Part shown: one piece after another, positions 24,482-37,140 of the stretch
Layout: every line of letters begins with the position of its first letter
Position numbering within the stretch: the first letter of the stretch is position 1
Assembly: GCA_949130495.1 (NCBI GenBank)
Contig: OX422215.1
Coordinates: forward strand, 525,321,755 to 525,385,754
Direction of reading: 5' to 3'
Source of the DNA: Sambucus nigra
Taxonomy: Eukaryota; Streptophyta; Magnoliopsida; Dipsacales; Adoxaceae
Length of the DNA stretch: 64,000 nucleotides
Position numbers and translations under genes: made by a program
Notes under the pieces: generated by a model
What the model saw: the letters and a program-made list of their open reading frames with translations, nothing else
Told to the model about the DNA's origin: nothing
Databases searched by the model: none

Positions 24482-26063
24482 TGAAAACGCAGTTGGATCC
24501 CCGGTGATTAATTTATCACAAATTAAAATAATAATTTCCTTTTAAATAAATGCGGAAGCGTTGAGATAGTTTTAACTTTCAAAAATAACAACAAGTTTTA
24601 ATTTCTCAAAACGAATTAGAACATAATTCAAGTCCTAGAATTTGCCTAAATCATGATTATTCATAATTCAAAGTAAGGCGAAACTAATTTTAGCAAGTGA
24701 CTTGAATTAACCAAATTAACCCAATATTAAATTAAATCCCAAATTAAATTAGTGTGATTGTAAAACCAAATTTTATCTTGAAATTAATCTAGCATGCGTT
24801 CTAAGTGATATAGAGCAAGATAAAATAAACACTCACACAACACCGCGATGTACGAGGAAAAACCCACTAACGGGAAAAAACCTCGGGACGGCCCTAGCCT
24901 CAAATCCACTAAAAACGGTATTACAAAATACAAGACAAAAAGACTTACTTCCTAAACTCGAACCCTCTCAAGCCGTGATGCTCCTTCTTGTATCAACCTC
25001 CAATTAGCGGATAACCGACGGAGCTCCACCGTGGTCTCGGAATACATCGATGGGACTTTATATGGTCACCGTCATCCAAGCATGGAGCCTTTCTCCTTTT
25101 GGGTAGAATCTCAACAAAAGTCTTCTTTGTGATGGGGTGTAGAAGCAAACCCGAAACGTCTCTTGAATTCGGTAGAGAAAACCGGTGCCAAAACAATCTC
25201 CAAGCAATTGATATTTATATAGAAGCTTGGATAAACAATTGGGTGTAAACTAGAGTGTGTATGAATTTTTCATTAAAAATTGACACTCAAAACTTGAACA
25301 TTTTCCTAAAGTAATTTTTCTCTCAAACTCTCTTTTGGAGATAAAAAAATGTTGGAAAAGTTGCCATGGAAAATGTGTTTCCCGCACATAATAATGCATG
25401 AAAAAAGTTGGTTGAAAACCAAGTGGAAGAGTGGGGAAAAACTGCAAAAAAACTGCCAAATAACTGTTCCCGCTGGAAGTTCGTTCGAACGAGACTTCTA
25501 ATGAGTAACCAGCCTGGGCTCGTTAGAAGTTCGTTAGATACCTCGTTAGAATGAACATTCGTTCGAACGACTATCCAGTTAGGGTCATTGGTAAAACTTG
25601 TTCGAACGAACCTGGTTCGAACGACAAAACTCGTTCGAACGAAATCTGGTTCGAACGAAAAAACTCGTTCGAACGACATTTCAAACGAACAACCAGAAAG
25701 ATTGAAAAATTCGATTTTGGCCCATAAACTTTTATATACTTATTTTAAAGTTCTTAATTGATTCTTTCTGAAAATAAAATGCAGTTTTTATTAAACCTAA
25801 CACCCAATACAAATTGTTCCAAGCTCCTATATACATATAATTACATTCATACCTTGGGAGCATGGAACCTTAGTTGATGACGTAGAAACGAGGCACACAA
25901 ACCGGCATTTTGATGAAGCTTTAAATTCTTTGCCGCTACGTCTTCAACATATACTTCATAGGCTTGAGAATATTACAATAAATACTATCGTATGAAAAAA
26001 TGTTTTTGTCCGGAATTGAGCCAAAACTATATATGGACTCAATTGGAAATTTGTGTCCTTACA
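24482..26063 (-). repeat. 3' LTR of copia-2
   Basis: 1582 bp, ends TG...CA in plus orientation. Shorter than the 5' LTR by 44 bp, mainly through loss of a palindrome-bearing segment in U3 near 25490 and another near 25570. TATA box (minus) near 25212-25221. Confidence 0.93.
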
Positions 26064-26066
26064 AAT

Positions 26067-26425
26067 CTCCCCCTTTGGCTATTCCGGGACAAAAACCAAA
26101 CGAAAATCCTAAAGGGCCGTCAAGCTCTACTAGACTCAAAACATAACCCGCCCAATCTTGACTCAACCCAAGGATCAAACGCTTTGCCATAGAACGATGC
26201 CGCTTTAGAATAATTCCTGCACACTTAAGCAAACTCATCAAATGCATAGGGAATATCAAAGTATTAAATGCAATTAATTAATTACTCCCCCTAAATTAAT
26301 TCTCCCTTTAAACACATGACAAAACTTAGAAAGGCGTCTCCCCCTAAGATAAATCTCCCCCAAACGAAGATACGATAATAGGATTAGATACCATTTCTCC
26401 CCCTATCATCATTCTCCCCTTTTTT
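26067..26425 (-). other. Multiple polypurine tracts of copia-2
   Basis: The LTR-proximal tract on the minus strand is CAAAGGGGGAG. Further copies of AGGGGGAGA type lie at about 26287, 26300, 26337, 26356, 26396 and 26412. Repeated PPTs upstream of the 3' LTR have been described for Sireviruses. Confidence 0.75.
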
Positions 26426-27799
26426 GTTCGGGAATAGGCAAAGGATAAAGAACTAATAAACAGCATGTGAAAGCTTAAGGAGATACGACGTGAAAGCATA
26501 TGGGCAATAAAGGCAAGGCAAAGACAAACAAATATCATATATATATATATACTAGAAATATATCAATGAAGCACTTGCATATATATATAGATATGAACAC
26601 ACACATGACACAAAATACAATAAGTTTGCACACTCGTATGGCAAAAATGTGTCATATGGAAACGGAAGTGTAGGGGTGTGAACTAGCAACAATTAAATTT
26701 AGACCAAAACACTTAAGAAACGTTCACGGAGTTCTCATTTGATTGCAAACTTCATCACAGTTAAATATAACCTCATGTGACAATATAAAGATTGAACTCA
26801 ATGAACAAACATACACAATGCATACAAGCCTAGCATGATGATGATTCTACAAACCAAATAGAGTCATGACATTAAAGACAACTAGGATAAACGGACATTG
26901 TGCAAACCGTTGATATACCATCCAATTCTCCCTCAATGAGCATATATATTCTTTTGTTTTTGAATGAATATATCATACAAACATAGGCCTTGGCAATTGC
27001 TTTCTGTTTAATGCCAAATATTCTGTTTTTTTGGCTTTTGGATCACGTATTTCTTTTAGATCCAATCAACGGTGGCTTACTATCGCAAAGGATTTAATTC
27101 ATCCTTTCGGAGCCCTTCCCCGTGCATATATTAATTTATCATGTTTTCATTTTTCGCACAAATCTCACATGCAACGGATTTTGACATGCACTAGTCCTCC
27201 TAGGTCATAGATATGTAGATGAGTAGATTGATAGGAGAACACCTCAAAAAGCTCAAATATAACATGTGACATTAAGATTTCAAAAGAGCTCGTGCATGTG
27301 TGAATAGAGGCATATAGAAATAGAATCCATTTAAACAATACAAAATCCAACTACTCCATAAAATATGGTAAAGAACATAATAAGGATTGAAAATCTAAAC
27401 CAAAAGTTCTAGCCACGTGGGAGCGTAAATGGTGGGATTCAAACACAAGTATATGCCACATAAAGTGTGTCAAACAAAAATACACACAAAACAAAATATT
27501 TTTGAGTTTTTAACATTTTTAATCAAAAATAAATATTTACTCAAAAGGACAAACAAAAATCATTTGTATTTTTCATTAAGCTTAAATGAAATAAATAAAA
27601 CACAAATGATAAACAATTTTTTTTTTATATTATGCAGTCAATTCAAACACAAAATATAATACAAAAAGATAAACAAGTCATAATTTCTAGCATGTGATAT
27701 GAATTAAGGCAATGACTAGAAAAAGACTAAAGAAGCATACATTTAGCATATGAATATGGCATGAAGTACAAAAGCTAAAGTATGCAAACACTAACACAT
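26426..27799 (-). other. AT-rich non-coding region of copia-2
   Basis: About 1.4 kb between the gag stop and the PPT cluster, where pol would be in an autonomous relative. It is strongly AT-rich with short A and T runs and a TA microsatellite at 26538-26550. No frame shows retroelement motifs. Confidence 0.7.
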
Positions 27800-28370
27800 T
27801 CATCCTTTAGATTTAGCAAGGGAGGAGGAATGTGTAAGTAAATGAGAATCAAAATCCCTATTTTGTAAGGCAACCAAGTCGGATTTCCTAACCCAAATTA
27901 TTGAAGAATTACTATCTTGGGGTGTAGGAACGTTAGCTATCGTGGTTACTTTACTATGGGATTTTCTAGGAATTCGTTTAAGATCTGAACAAAATTTCCT
28001 AAGATGACCTTGTCAACCACAATGAGTACAAGAGAGAACATGTCGACAAGATTTACTTAAGGAGTGATCTTTAAATGAATTCCTAGTTGATTCTCCTAAA
28101 ACATTGGTTTGGGCATTATGAGTAAATTCATTACAGGGATTGAAGCCTAAACCACAAGTGTCATTTTTAATTTGGACCGTTCCTAACATTTTATCTAGTT
28201 TTTCCGAACGACACTCCAAATCAAATTTGACATTACTAGAATCTATTAATTTATTTTCCAATTCTAAAATTTTAGATTCTAGTAAAACATTTCGCTCTTC
28301 AAAAGCAAGAAGCTCCTTTTTCAAGGATTCCATTAAACCCCTAAGGCTATCTCTCTCGCCTTCTACATAG
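27800..28370 (-). pseudogene. gag: copia-2 gag C-terminal part with second zinc knuckle
   Basis: Continues the coiled-coil tail (GERDSLRGLMESLKKELLAF) homologous to the left edge of copia-1. It then encodes a second CCHC knuckle, CTHCG...GHLRKFC (about 28027-27985), interrupted by TGA where Arg or Trp is expected. It ends ...SSLAKSKG and TGA 27802-27800. The preceding part of the gene is cut off by the foreign segment 28371-28846. Confidence 0.8.
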
Positions 28371-28846
28371 TTACACAATATGCTCCTTAAATCTCGCGAG
28401 TGTCATTCTTTTGAATTCTTGTTAATTGAACTCATATTTGAATTGATAAATTCATTGAAATCTGGAAAATAATTGTTGAAATTATTTTGATTCATGTGGT
28501 ATCATTATATTGTTGTTGAGAACGTTGTCATGAGATTTTAATATGGCATGGATGTTGGGCACCCGCCAAAATTCCTGTTTCCCGGGCTATGGCTTGATAA
28601 AGAATATACGGATGTGGTGAGGCCTGGTGACCCATTGACGTGTTGTTGAGAAATTTATTGATAAATACTATTGAGATTTGCATTTGATTTGAATATTCGT
28701 ACTCGTGTTGTTACGCTTTGTTCATCGTTAACATTATTATTGAGCATATTCCTGTCGTATTGTGTACTTCCCCATATTTTCTTTTTAGTGGCAGGTTAGC
28801 GCGGATTTTGGGGAACTATGGGGATGATTTTAGCGTGGATATGAAC
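28371..28846. other. Foreign segment replacing part of copia-2 gag
   Basis: About 476 bp unrelated to gag replaces the roughly 180 bp present in copia-1 (about 220-400). Homology to copia-1 stops at TTCTACATAG and resumes at ACCTCTTCTTCATTTTC. The text (GGGCACCCGCC, GGTTAGCGCGGATTTTGGGG) reads like a piece of a Tekay/Del-type LTR, but is not a copy of 19324-22292 as far as I can see. No TSD. Confidence 0.7.
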
Positions 28847-30049
28847 CTCTTCTTCATTTTCACTCTCTCTTTCTTCTTCACTCTCACTATCATAAAAAAT
28901 AAGATAATCATGTAAAATGACCTTGGAAGTGGCATGTGCTATTATTTCATCATTCGATGAGTTCTCATTATCACTCACATGTTTAGCCATAAAAGCCACA
29001 AAATTTTTCTTCGTGGGGGAATCGGGCTTCTCTTCCTTATCACTATCACTAAGGGTCGCATTATATGAAACGGGTCATTTACCCTCTTTCCTTAGTTTAG
29101 TGGGGCACTCAAAAGCCCAATGGCCATAACCTTCACAACCAAAACATTTATTAGACTCGTCCCTATCAACATTTTCATTACTAGGTTTAGGGATCTTATC
29201 GGCTTTAGAAATCTTCTCGTTTTTATCATGTTTAGAAGATTCAAATTTCTTAAAATCATTTTTAACTTTATCTTTGTTAAATTTAAGAAATTTTCTAAAT
29301 TTACGAGCAAACAAAGCCATGTCTTCCGAGTCACTATCACTATCGCTCTCTACTACTTGTTTGACCTCTTTTCGGGCTTTTAAAGCAACGCCCTTTTCAA
29401 TTTTCTTTTCAGTTTTAGAGGGAAACATATCTAGTTCATAGGTTTGTAAATCACCTACAAGCTCTTCTAATTTCGTAGAGGCTAAAGTGGGTAAAGAATT
29501 TAAAACGGTCACTTTAGGAATAAATCTATCGGGTAGGGACCTCAAAATTTTCTTTACAACACGGTCGTCAGGTATTTTCTCTCCCAAGTTAAAGGATGAA
29601 TTAACAATATCAGAAAGTCTAGCATAAAATTTATCAAAAGTTTCTTTTTCATCCATTTTGATAGTTTCAAATTGAGTGGTGAGGTTTTGGAGTTTAGAAG
29701 CTTTAACGACACTAGTTCCTTCATGAGTTAATTGTAAAATATCCCAAGCTTCTTTAGCGGTTTCACACGTCATAATACGTCGGAATTCATCCGGTGCAAC
29801 AGCGCTAAACAAGGCATTTAAACCTCGGGAATTAAAGTTTGCTAGCTTAAACTCATTTTCAGTCCATCTATCAACGGGTTTGGGAACATGTTCATTTTCA
29901 ATTAAATGTGTTGGTGGGGGCCAACCGTTAACAACAGACATCCAAACACGTTCATCGATAGATTTAAGTGCCGATTTCATTTGCGCTTTCCAATACGCGT
30001 AGTTAGAACCATCAAAAATAGGAAATTTTGAAAATGAGGAAAAATCCAT
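28847..30049 (-). pseudogene. gag: copia-2 gag N-terminal part (UBN2 domain, zinc knuckle)
   Basis: ATG 30049-30047 opens 324 codons: a DUF4219-like start (FPIFDGSNYAYWKAQMKSAL), UBN2 core (AKEAWDILQLTHEGTS, KILRSLPDRFIPKV), Ser/Asp-rich and Lys-rich spacers, and an intact CCHC knuckle CFGCEGYGHWAFEC. TGA at about 29077-29075 replaces the CGA seen in copia-1. The same frame then continues through an acidic stretch to the foreign junction at 28847. Apart from that stop, this half is intact. Confidence 0.9.
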
Positions 30050-30095
30050 ATTTAGCCAAAAATTAAAGGATCTTAACGAAATAATTTATCGTTTT

Positions 30096-30109
30096 TGGCT
30101 CTGATACCA
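30096..30109 (-). other. Primer binding site of copia-2 (tRNA-iMet)
   Basis: The minus strand reads TGGTATCAGAGCCA three bases from the 5' LTR, identical to copia-1. Confidence 0.92.
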
Positions 30110-30112
30110 ATT

Positions 30113-31738
30113 TGAAAACGCAGTTGGATCCCCGGTGATTAATTTATCACAAATTAAAATAATAATTTCCTTTTAAATAAATGCAGAAGCGTTGAGATTG
30201 TTTTAACTTTAAAAAATAACAACAAGTTTTAATTTCTCAAAACGAATTAGAACATAATTCAAGTCCTAGAATTTGCCTAAATCATGATTATTCATAATTC
30301 AAAGTAAGGCGAAACTAATTTTAGCAAGTGACTTGAATAGACCAAATTAACCCAATATTAAATTAAATCCCAAATTAAATTAGTGTGATTGTAAAACCAA
30401 ATTTTATCTTGAAATTAATCTAGCATGCGTTCTAAGTGATATAGAGCAAGATAAAATAAACACTCACACAACACCGCGATGTACGAGGAAAAACCCACTA
30501 ACGGGAAAAAACCTCGGGACGGCCCTAGCCTCATATCCACTAAAAACGGTATTACAAAATACAAGACAAAAAGACTTACTTCCTAAACTCGAACCCTCTC
30601 AAGCCGTGATGCTCCTTCTTGTATCAACCTCCAATTAACGGATAACCGACGGAGCTCCACCGTGGTCTCGGAATACACCAATGGGACTTTATATGGTCAC
30701 CGTCACCCAAGCATGGAGCCTTTCTCCTTTTGGGTAGAATCTCAACAAAAGTCTTCTTTGTAATGGGGTGTAGAAGCAAACCCGAAACGTCTCTTGAATT
30801 CGGTAGAGAAAACCGGTGCCAAAACAATCTCCAAGCAATTGATATTTATATAGAAGCTTGGATAAACAATTGGGTGTAAACTAGAGTGTGTATGAATTTT
30901 TCATTAAAAATTGACACTCAAAACTTGAACATTTTTCTAAAGTAATTTTTCTCTCAAACTCTCTTTTGGAGATAAACAAATGTTGGAAAAGTTGTCATGG
31001 AAAATGTGTTTCCCTCACATAATAATGCATGAAAAAAGTTGGTTGAAAACCAAGTGGAAGAGTGGGGAAAAACAGCAAAAAACTGCCAAATAACTGTTCC
31101 CGCTGGAAGTTCGTTCGAACGAACGTGATTCTCGTCCGAACGAGACTTCTAACGAGTGACCAGCCTGGGCTCGTTAGAAGTTCGTTAGATACCTTGTTAG
31201 AATGAACATTCGTTCGAACGACATATCGAACGACATATCGAACGACTGTCCAGTTAGGGTCGTTGGCAAAACTCGTTCGAACGAACCTGGTTCGAACGAC
31301 AAAACTCGTTCGAACGAAATCTGGTTCGAACGAAAAAACTCGTTCAAACGACATTTCAAACGAACAACCAGAAAGATTGAAAAATTCGATTTTGGCCCAG
31401 AAACTTTTATATACTTATTTTAAAGTTCTTAATTGATTCTTTCTGAAAATAAAATGCAGTTTTTATTAAACCTAACACCCAATACAAATTGTTCCAAGCT
31501 CCTATATACATATAATTACATTCATACCTTGGGAGCATGGAACCTTAGTTGATGACGTAGAAACGAGGCACAAAAACCGGCATTTTGATGAAGCTTTAAA
31601 TTCTTTGCCGCTACGTCTTCAACATATACTTCATAGGCTTGAGAATATTACAATAAATACTATCCTATGAAAAAATGTTTTTGTCCGGAATTGAGCCAAA
31701 ACTATATATGGACTCAATTGGAAATTTGTGTCCTTACA
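30113..31738 (-). repeat. 5' LTR of copia-2
   Basis: 1626 bp with TG...CA ends; TATA box on the minus strand near 30843-30853; U3 palindrome array at 31110-31370. It differs from the 3' LTR at scattered positions plus a few small indels. Confidence 0.93.
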
Positions 31739-31743
31739 CAATT

Positions 31744-32795
31744 TCCCACATTTCATCCCATCCTTTTCATACTTCATTTAGTAAATCCCCCCCCTTATAC
31801 CACCTTCATCCCATTGCAGGATCAGCGTATCTAGACTCAAGATCAATTTTAAGTATTCATAAGGAGGTCCATTTCTACATCCTTTTGTACAAGTTCTCTT
31901 ATTTTAATATTAGTTGCTTTATTTTTACGTTAGTACTTTATTTCATTACATCACATATATTAATCTTAAACCTTTATTATTAGTAGTATTTGCACATACT
32001 ATATGTTCATAAATAAACCTAAAAACAAGAAAAAGAGGGATTCTCACTCACATTCTCACTCTTAAAGCACGTTTCTCTACACACACCCATGAGAGAAACC
32101 CATCATTTAGATTTATGGATTAAACCCCACCCTATGTTATCTTCAATCCACGTGAACTTTGATGCCCCTTCGGCTACGTAGGCATCTTGGGTAAATCGTA
32201 AGATTTGAGCCCGCCCTTATGCACTCTTAAAATATTTTTTTCATATATATATATATATATATATAAATATATATATAATCTTAATGAATGACATATTCTT
32301 TCATACTTGTTATTTGTTCGATATTCACACTCGTTCTTCCATAACGACTTGTGATTCGGAAAACACTTATACTATATTTTGAATAATTATTTTTGAGAAC
32401 ATTCCTAAGAATGAACTCACTCCATCCTTTTCCATGATGCGATTTAAACGATTCCATTCTTCATTTGTATTGTTCACATAAGCACACACTTCACGGAGTC
32501 TAACAGGAGAAGATTAACACATGCCCATGAGAGATCTAAAGGGAGGGATGGGTGCCTAACACCTTCCCATTAATTAACTTTGTCCTCATACTCTTGAACT
32601 ACTTGGTTTTGCAAGCATCATTATTGTCCTTGATGTCGTTCTCTCGAGGCGGCAACATTTCTTTTGCCTATTTTGTTTAAAATATGATGGTGACTATATT
32701 TTTACACATTATCCCACATTGATAATGATCGAGCGCCCTGAGAAAGGGCATAATATTTCATGCACGCCAAAAGAAAGCACCCCGGGATGGACACA
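31744..32795 (+). repeat. Ogre-A 3' LTR, second part
   Basis: Continues the Ogre LTR after copia-2. Homology to 39090-40219 includes the TTTATGGATT / CACGTGAACTTTGATGCC stretch, GGGAGGGATGGGTGCCTAAC, and the end CCCCGGGATGGACACA. It holds a TA microsatellite at 32241-32275. The LTR without copia-2 is about 2345 bp, comparable to the Ogre-B LTRs. Confidence 0.87.
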
Positions 32796-32796
32796 C

Positions 32797-33035
32797 ATAC
32801 CACTTCTCAAGTGGGTTTTGGTGATAAACGTAGGTGGCCAAATCACGTCTGAGTTATACCACATAGTTCTTATGTAGGTTGTTGCCTCTTCTAGGACGAT
32901 TTACTGATATTATACCACTTATCAAGTAGGTTTTGGTGCCAAATGTAGGCGACCAACTGACATTTGAGTTATACCACATAGTTCTTACGTAGGTTTTTGC
33001 GAGATTCCTAGTCGTCCGACCTTTTTACAAGTCAC
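32797..33035. repeat. Tandem duplication of about 119 bp in the Tat-2 3' region
   Basis: Two diverged copies, each starting TATACCACTT(C/A)TCAAGT and ending in a GTAGGT-TTG stretch. They contain short inverted repeats such as CCACTTCTCAAGTGG. Position is immediately downstream of integrase, as in Tat-1. Confidence 0.8.
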
Positions 33036-33109
33036 ACCCTCCTTGAGTGGGTTTAGTTAAAAAAAGGTTTGACGAACAAAATTGAATAATTTTAAAGATT
33101 CACAATCAT

Positions 33110-34330
33110 TTTATTGTGCATAAATAAAGAAGCAATGTCTTTGACTTCCTATCTAATGATAAAACTTCCTAAGGTTCATGGAATTCCATGACCTTTAAAC
33201 AAATCTTCCAATTTAATTGTCCTAAATGACATGATCCTCTACCCTTTTGAGAGTACTCGGTAGGCTCCCTGATATTCGTTGTAACTTTACCATATGATGG
33301 ATTTTTGGCTATGGATAGTAACTTTCTGATCACCAACCCACCAACCCGAAATTCTCTAACATTGTTCTTCTTGTCATGTTATATTTCCAAATCTTGCTAG
33401 TAGGCGACTAATGTATTAGAGCTTGCTCCCTTATTTTTCAGCCAGATCTAACTCACAAGATATTCGGTCATCATTATGGTCATCTTTAAAAATATTCTAC
33501 CTGAGCATAGGAAGACTAATCTCTAAAAGTATGATGACTTCCATACTATAGGACAGGGAGTATAGAGTCTTTTTTATTAGCTTTCTTGGTGTTGTTTTAT
33601 ATACCCAAAGAATATAGGGAAGTTCATCCACCCATTGTTCTTTGTCATTTTCTAATTGGCACTTGATTCAAGATTATAGAGTTTTATTGGTTACTTCTAC
33701 CTGTCCATTGCACTTAGGGGAGACTATCGATGCGTAGTGGATTCGGACTCCTTGTTCTGAATAAAAATCATGGAAGGAGTCATTATCAAATTTCATTTCG
33801 TTGTCATCGTTCGCTTATCTGATATAGAGGGGTGGTTCAGCCTCAACCCATTTTGTGAATTAGTTAGTCTTTGTTATTTGATATCTTCGATTCCCTGGTG
33901 CAATAGGTAATGGACCCACTATGGTCCATGGCCCACTGAGTAAAAGGCTATGTACTGATGAGTGGATTTATACCTCTTGTAGTTTGTTTGATGATTGACA
34001 AAAATTTCTAAAACTTGGCACATGTTAAAACGAATATCACCGCATCCTTTTGCATGAAAGGCAACCAATATTCTTGAAATATCTCCCTGTAGGAGAGTGA
34101 TATTCCACCTATGTGTGTTTCATAACTACCTTCACGTATCCCACTTAACACCTATTCAAATTGATCTGCATGAACACATTATAGTAATGGGATGGTGAAT
34201 GATGTTCAATAAAGCTTACCCTTGGAGTTAAGGCAAAACTTAGCCCAACTGATCCTTAACTTATCTGACTCTTTACCATTTATGGGTAGCTCTCCGGTCC
34301 TTAAGTAGGATAAGATGGGATCTATACAAG
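33110..34330 (-). pseudogene. pol: Tat-2 integrase, decayed
   Basis: On the minus strand the H2C2 region is eroded (REGSYETHIGG ... MQKDAVIFV). The core reads PFTQWAMDHSGSITY with the first Asp near 33923-33925, and later SPKCNGQVEVTNKTL with the Glu at 33695-33697. The C-terminal domain is recognisable (ENFGLVGWCVIRKL). Several stops and at least one frame change are present. Confidence 0.75.
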
Positions 34331-34399
34331 ATTGTGAAAAATCTACGTAGAGAACTCAATGGCCTTGATTTGGTTCTTAGATAATGCTCAACCGGTTTA

Positions 34400-34870
34400 T
34401 GTATTCAAGTTCGATTATCCTTTTCAGGTCGATAGCGATAGCTAAAGCTAAAGTAGCAAGAGCGTCTATATGGCTATTGTCATTACTTGGGAGTTGCTCT
34501 ACCGAGAAATACTTGAATTGCTGAAGAAGACCTATTACCTTATCTCTGTAAGTAAGAATTTTGGAGTCGTTGGACTCGTATTCTCCGTTAAGCTAGTTTA
34601 TGACCATTCCGGAGTCATAATATAAAATAATGTGTCGAGCACCTAGATTGATTTCCCTATGGAGACCATGCACCATTATCTCAAGATACTGACTTATTAT
34701 TTGAGACTTTGAAACCCAATATAGTGGCTTAATCAATGAGACTTCCTTATGTTTTTTATAAATACTATTCCAACTCCCGTGCCCCTCTCATTTGATGTGC
34801 CGTCCACCAATTTTTTTAAGCTTATTGATCCTCATGACTGCTAATGACTCCGAAACGGGATCTAGCTACT
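34400..34870 (-). pseudogene. pol: Tat-2 second RNase H, decayed
   Basis: The minus strand has LVDGTSNERGTGVGIVF; the Asp codon is at 34802-34804. Further downstream is an eroded remainder. Its presence between the first RNase H and integrase supports Tat assignment. Confidence 0.65.
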
Positions 34871-34899
34871 CATCCTCACCTATTAGTTATGTTGAACAT

Positions 34900-36250
34900 T
34901 CATCTATGAACTCTGCTTAGACTTAACTCTTGATCATTATTATAGTCTCATACCCTATGTTAAACTGTGCTCGCTCTAGGGACCGCTTGGTCATTCTATT
35001 TAAGAGGTCGCCTTTTTTGAGTGCATCTTTCAAAGGATAGGTTTTAGGGACGATAATGGTATGAATATCAAAGTAATGCCTCAGTTTTCTAGTTGCGGTT
35101 ACCAATGCTAAAAACAATTTCTCGATAGGCATGTATCTAATTTTTCTTAAAGGAGAGTATGGATAGTATAGTATATTGGCCATTATTCTCCATTATTTAA
35201 GCAAACCAATGCACCATTGGTCACGTGTTGTGAAGTGGCTAAGTACATTGACAAATTTTACCCATCTTTGGGGGTTGATGTAAGGGGGAGAACCCAAGTC
35301 AAATCAAATTCCTTCAAAAACTTGATCGCTCTCCTCTAATAAAAAGGTGGGGAATTTTGTAATGCCTAGAATTATGATCGATATTTATCTGAGGATCTTG
35401 AAATAAAGCGATTCAGAGCGGCTCCAGTGATGACCTATATATCTCTGACAGTGGTCGACCTCCTACTATCTTACAAAGCCTTAATTTATATTAGATTCGC
35501 CTCTATACCTCTCCGGATTACCAAATATTCAAGAAATTTTCTGGAGCTAGCTCCAAAGATTCATTTTGAGGTGTTGAGCTTCATATTGTAATCTATAAGG
35601 ATCTTGAAGGTCTTTATGAGGTCTCTAATGTGATTAACTACCTGCTTAATTTTGACGACCATATCGTTGATGTAAACTTCCATGGTAGAAATGATATGCT
35701 TCTTAAACATCCTGGTTATAGGGAGCTGATAGGTTTCTCCTATATTCTTTAAAGGAAAAGGAATTACCTAATAGAAATAAAGTCCTAAGGTTGTGATTAA
35801 TGAGGTATTTTCCTGTTCTGGGCCAAACGTAAGTATTTAGTGGCAGTTCGAGATGCATCCACTAAGCTCATGCATTGAGGTCTGTCTATAGAATCCACTA
35901 GTTAATCTATCCATGGTAATGGAGAGCTATCTTTTGGGAATTGCTTATTGAGATCGATGAAGTATACACATACTCTCCACTTTTCGCTCTTCTTTCTGAC
36001 AATAACAATGTTAGAAATCTATTCCCAGAATAGAACTTCTCTGATATATATGGATTGGAGTAGGTTATCAACTTTTATCCCTGTACCTTTTACCTTATCT
36101 GGGGATAACTTCCTCGGCTTCTGCTTGTTCGGATTCACAGTTGGATCCACATACAATCGATGAAAATTAATCTTTGAGTCAATCCCCAGAAGGTAGTATG
36201 GTTTCCATGCAAATACATCTTAATTAGTTCTAAGAAAATGAATAAGATGT
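34900..36250 (-). pseudogene. pol: Tat-2 reverse transcriptase and first RNase H, decayed
   Basis: RT motifs on the minus strand: LNKQFPKDSSPLPWID, PFPLKNIGETYQ and the catalytic box, which reads YIND (35663-35674) instead of YVDD. RNase H follows: YMPIEKLFLALVTATRKLRHYF, within the open stretch 34923-35183. Many stops lie between. The D-to-N change in the catalytic box equals a single G-to-A on the coding strand. Confidence 0.75.
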
Positions 36251-37140
36251 TCTCCTTAATCCTTTGGTATCTCTGATCTTATGAAGACTGTCTTTTCCAA
36301 CTACGTTGAATCCAAAGGAACAAAATTGAGTTCCTCCATCACATGTTCAACAGGAGCCAACTGAGTTTCTTTTACCCAGGGCCGAATTCCCTTTGGTTTC
36401 TATTTATTTGTATCATCCCATGAATATTCATTATCCTAATTTCTATTGGACTAACTATATCTTAATTTAATGGCCGACATGAAGCCATTGCGAGCTTTTA
36501 CTTGATCTCCCCTAACCTCTACCACCCCTTGGTTTCTCAAGAACTTGATTTTCTGGTAAAGGGAAGAGGGGGAAACTTTCATCTCATGAAGCCATCCTCT
36601 GCCCTTTATGGAATTATAGGATTATTCTAATTGGATGACATAGAACTTGACCTACTTATTAGATGACTGGTAGCTTGATCTTCCCTATGGGTATCTTAAC
36701 GTCTCTATTAAAACTAATCAGTTGCCCTACATTATTATCAAGGTCCTTAATGTTGAAGTCGATCTTATAGAGCATTGTCAGATATATGATCAGCCATGAA
36801 CTTCCTTGATACACTAGTATTCTTCTCATATCAAAGTTTATAATTCACAGTATGAGTATCAAGGTGTCTATGTGTGGTAGTTTCACATTGACTATATTGT
36901 CATCGATGAACATAATGGGCCGAACAACATCTATGTCCATTCTTTCCCTCTTGGAGAGGATTTGTTTGAATAACTATACCTGGAAATATTTTGAACATTG
37001 GAGGCATTCCTTACCGTTTTCATGAGATTATTCTCAGTGCACGGAGCTAGATTTGTATATTCATGAATGGTTACAACTAGTCCTACTAGAGGAAGATCAA
37101 TGTCTCCCTTTCGAACTGCATTATAAAAAATTAGCTTCAC
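36251..37140 (-). pseudogene. pol: Tat-2 protease region, strongly eroded
   Basis: Lies between the gag knuckle and RT on the minus strand. I can follow only short pieces (open stretch 36931-37140) and cannot place the protease active site with confidence. Confidence 0.4.

Larger units (their letters stand above)
24482..31738 (-). mobile_element. Ty1/copia element copia-2, complete with TSD, gag only
   Basis: A 7257-bp minus-strand element bounded by perfect 5-bp duplications CAATT (24477-24481 and 31739-31743). Order on the minus strand: 5' LTR, tRNA-iMet PBS, gag, a foreign insert, gag C-terminus, non-coding region, multiple PPTs, 3' LTR. There is no protease, RT or integrase, so it is a non-autonomous derivative. 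The gag type (two CCHC knuckles, Ser/Asp-rich spacer, coiled coil) and multiple PPTs suggest the Sirevirus (SIRE/Maximus) group; this is inference. Confidence 0.92.
22293..32795 (+). mobile_element. Ogre-like element Ogre-A, 3' end
   Basis: The 3' internal repeat region (22293-23188) and the 3' LTR (23189-24481 continuing at 31744-32795) match the same parts of Ogre-B (58195-61070). The Tekay-like element interrupts it on the left and copia-2 splits its LTR. No PBS follows the LTR end (GGGATGGACACA), so this is a 3' LTR. The flank CATAC (32796-32800) is the candidate target copy; its partner lies left of the window. Confidence 0.85.
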
